This document shows, piece after piece, positions 7,363-7,881 of a DNA stretch of 7,881 bases. A model generated the notes under the pieces. That model was not told the DNA's origin. It made no database searches and was given only the letters and a program-made list of their open reading frames with translations. This stretch comes from Desulfocapsa sp. (lineage in GTDB: Bacteria > Desulfobacterota > Desulfobulbia > Desulfobulbales > Desulfocapsaceae). The translations under genes and the position numbers were made by a program. Positions within the stretch are counted from its first letter, which is position 1, and each line of letters opens with the position of its first letter. The stretch covers positions 1 through 7,881 of the forward strand of contig JAOZLM010000096.1 of NCBI GenBank assembly GCA_029934815.1, written 5' to 3'.

Positions 7363-7404
7363 CGAATTTATTTGCACTATGATAATCTTTTATTATCTTT
7401 TTTC

Positions 7405-7433
7405 TTGACACATGCTTGATGACTTTGTATAAA
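7405..7433 (+). promoter_or_regulatory. Strong sigma70 promoter of the tRNA-Lys–tRNA-Glu operon
   Basis: TTGACA (7405-7410), a perfect -35, then a 17-bp spacer and TATAAA (7428-7433), five of six matches to the -10. Expected transcription start is near 7440, only about 6 nt before the tRNA-Lys 5' end. Immediately upstream is an AT-rich tract (about 7383-7403), compatible with an UP element, containing the inverted repeat GATAAT-CTTTT-ATTATC (7381-7397). Confidence 0.8.
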
Positions 7434-7445
7434 AGCTTGCTTCAT

Positions 7446-7521
7446 GGGGCGTTAACTCAGCTGGTAGAGTATCTGACTTTTAATCAGAGAGTCGCGCGTT
7501 CGAGCCGCGCACGACCCACCA
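7446..7521 (+). tRNA. tRNA-Lys (anticodon TTT)
   Basis: Full cloverleaf, 76 nt including an encoded CCA (7519-7521). Acceptor 5' strand 7446-7452, D arm 7455-7470 with AGCTGGTA loop, anticodon stem TCTGA/TCAGA around loop CTTTTAA (7477-7483, anticodon TTT at 7479-7481), T arm GCGCG-TTCGAGC-CGCGC (7494-7510), acceptor 3' strand ACGACCC (7511-7517), discriminator A7518. It closely matches bacterial tRNA-Lys such as that of E. coli. One oddity: the fourth acceptor pair is G7449 against A7514, where the canonical gene has T:A. First gene of a two-tRNA transcript. Confidence 0.96.
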
Positions 7522-7540
7522 GTTATTATATTATGAGTTT

Positions 7541-7618
7541 GTCCCCATCGTCTAGTCAGGTCCAGGACACTGGGTTTTCATCCCAGCAACGCCGGTTCGA
7601 ATCCGACTGGGGACGCCA
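7541..7618 (+). tRNA. tRNA-Glu (anticodon TTC)
   Basis: Full cloverleaf with encoded CCA (7616-7618). Acceptor GTCCCCA (7541-7547) pairs perfectly with TGGGGAC (7608-7614); discriminator G7615. Anticodon stem CTGGG/CCCAG surrounds loop TTTTCAT (7575-7581), anticodon TTC at 7577-7579. T arm is GCCGG-TTCGAAT-CCGAC (7591-7607), in which C7592 faces A7606, a mismatch where a T:A pair would be expected. It lies 19 nt after tRNA-Lys and shares its promoter and terminator. In organisms with GatCAB this tRNA takes Glu for translation and, by C5, often tetrapyrrole synthesis. Confidence 0.96.
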
Positions 7619-7624
7619 TAAGGG

Positions 7625-7664
7625 AAAAGCCCTCAAGCAGAAATGCTTGAGGGCTTTTTTTTTT
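7625..7664 (+). terminator. Intrinsic terminator of the tRNA operon
   Basis: A perfect 12-bp stem, AGCCCTCAAGCA (7628-7639) with TGCTTGAGGGCT (7644-7655), closed by a GAAA tetraloop and followed by an uninterrupted run of T to 7664. The A run 7625-7628 extends the stem into the T tract. It begins 7 nt after the tRNA-Glu CCA end. Confidence 0.95.
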
Positions 7665-7701
7665 ACTCTAAAACCCACCAAATCCCATCAGATATCGCAA
7701 G

Positions 7702-7879
7702 CGGCCTCACTGCCTGTTCGTTTCGCGTCATCCTGAATATTTCGTAGTATTTTCTCACAAATTCCTCTCCCTTTTTGAATCAGTCTTTGCGATAAAATCG
7801 CATGATTCAAAAAGGGAGAGGAATTTGTTGAAAATCAAGAAATCTACAGTCAAAGCGAAATGAACAGGCAGTGAGGCCG
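7702..7879. mobile_element. Long palindromic element, MITE-like or paired insertion-sequence ends
   Basis: A nearly self-complementary element of about 178 bp. Outer arms 7702-7726 and 7855-7879 (starting CGGCCTCACTGCCTG, ending CAGGCAGTGAGGCCG) pair over 25 bp with a single G/T-type mismatch. Inner arms 7758-7782 and 7803-7827 pair perfectly over 25 bp. The apex holds a further hairpin, TGCGAT-AAA-ATCGCA (7788-7802). The segments between (7727-7757, 31 nt, and 7828-7854, 27 nt) are diverged copies of each other. There is no open reading frame of interest. Terminal inverted repeats and no coding capacity fit a MITE derived from an insertion sequence, or two opposed IS ends left after loss of the transposase. 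The window ends 2 nt after the right tip, so a target-site duplication cannot be tested. The family is not recognised with certainty. Confidence 0.75.
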
Positions 7880-7881
7880 AA

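Larger units (their letters stand above)
7087..7445. other. Divergent intergenic region between the minus-strand operon and the tRNA pair
   Basis: This 359-bp gene-free stretch holds, in order, the RdgC-like ribosome binding site and candidate promoter (7094-7165), an imperfect palindromic element flanked by 9-bp direct repeats (7196-7362), a short AT-rich inverted repeat GATAAT-5-ATTATC (7381-7397) and the tRNA promoter (7405-7433). I see no protein-coding potential in it on either strand. Confidence 0.7.

Noticed and set aside
7416..7736. Plus-strand open frame of 106 codons across the tRNA region
   Set aside because: It runs straight through both tRNA genes and the terminator hairpin, has no ribosome binding site, and its sequence is fully explained by those RNA features.
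7087..7881. CRISPR array or phage attachment site near the tRNAs
   Set aside because: The repeats here are inverted, not regularly spaced direct repeats, and I found no second copy of either tRNA 3' end in the window.

Overview
The window looks like a chromosomal segment of a Gram-negative bacterium, most plausibly a Desulfobacterota (delta-proteobacterial, sulfate-reducer-like) lineage. This rests on the character of the proteins: a dCache–PAS–HisKA–receiver hybrid kinase, a short RdgC-like protein followed by a conserved unknown, and a GatB with a four-cysteine cluster. The taxonomic call is inference from recall, not from a search. Nearly all coding sequence is on the minus strand.

Layout, left to right. 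(1) Positions 1-2356 (minus) encode a membrane-bound hybrid sensor histidine kinase whose receiver domain runs off the left edge. It has its own good sigma70-type promoter at 2428-2457 and a near-perfect inverted repeat in its predicted leader. (2) Positions 2578-7086 (minus) hold a compact five-gene block. In transcription order it is an RdgC-like protein, a conserved unknown of 179 aa, gatB, radC and hemW. Gaps are about 20-26 nt and radC/hemW overlap by ATGA, so this is probably one operon mixing recombination-associated, tRNA-amidation, JAB/MPN-domain and heme-chaperone functions. (3) Positions 7087-7445 are a 359-bp divergent intergenic region. It holds a weak promoter for the operon, a roughly 145-bp imperfect palindrome centred on a perfect 14-bp palindrome and flanked by a 9-bp direct repeat, and a consensus-like promoter for the tRNAs. 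(4) Positions 7446-7618 (plus) are tRNA-Lys(TTT) and tRNA-Glu(TTC), both with encoded CCA, ending in a textbook intrinsic terminator. (5) Positions 7702-7879 are a second, much better preserved palindromic element of about 178 bp, resembling a MITE or a relic of two insertion-sequence ends.

The conserved genes are ordinary housekeeping genes. The parts that deserve a second look are the two palindromic repeat elements bracketing the tRNA pair, the RdgC-like/179-aa gene pair of unknown role, the leader inverted repeat of the kinase, and the single stem mismatch in each tRNA. I see no CRISPR array, phage module, complete transposase or obvious new defence system.
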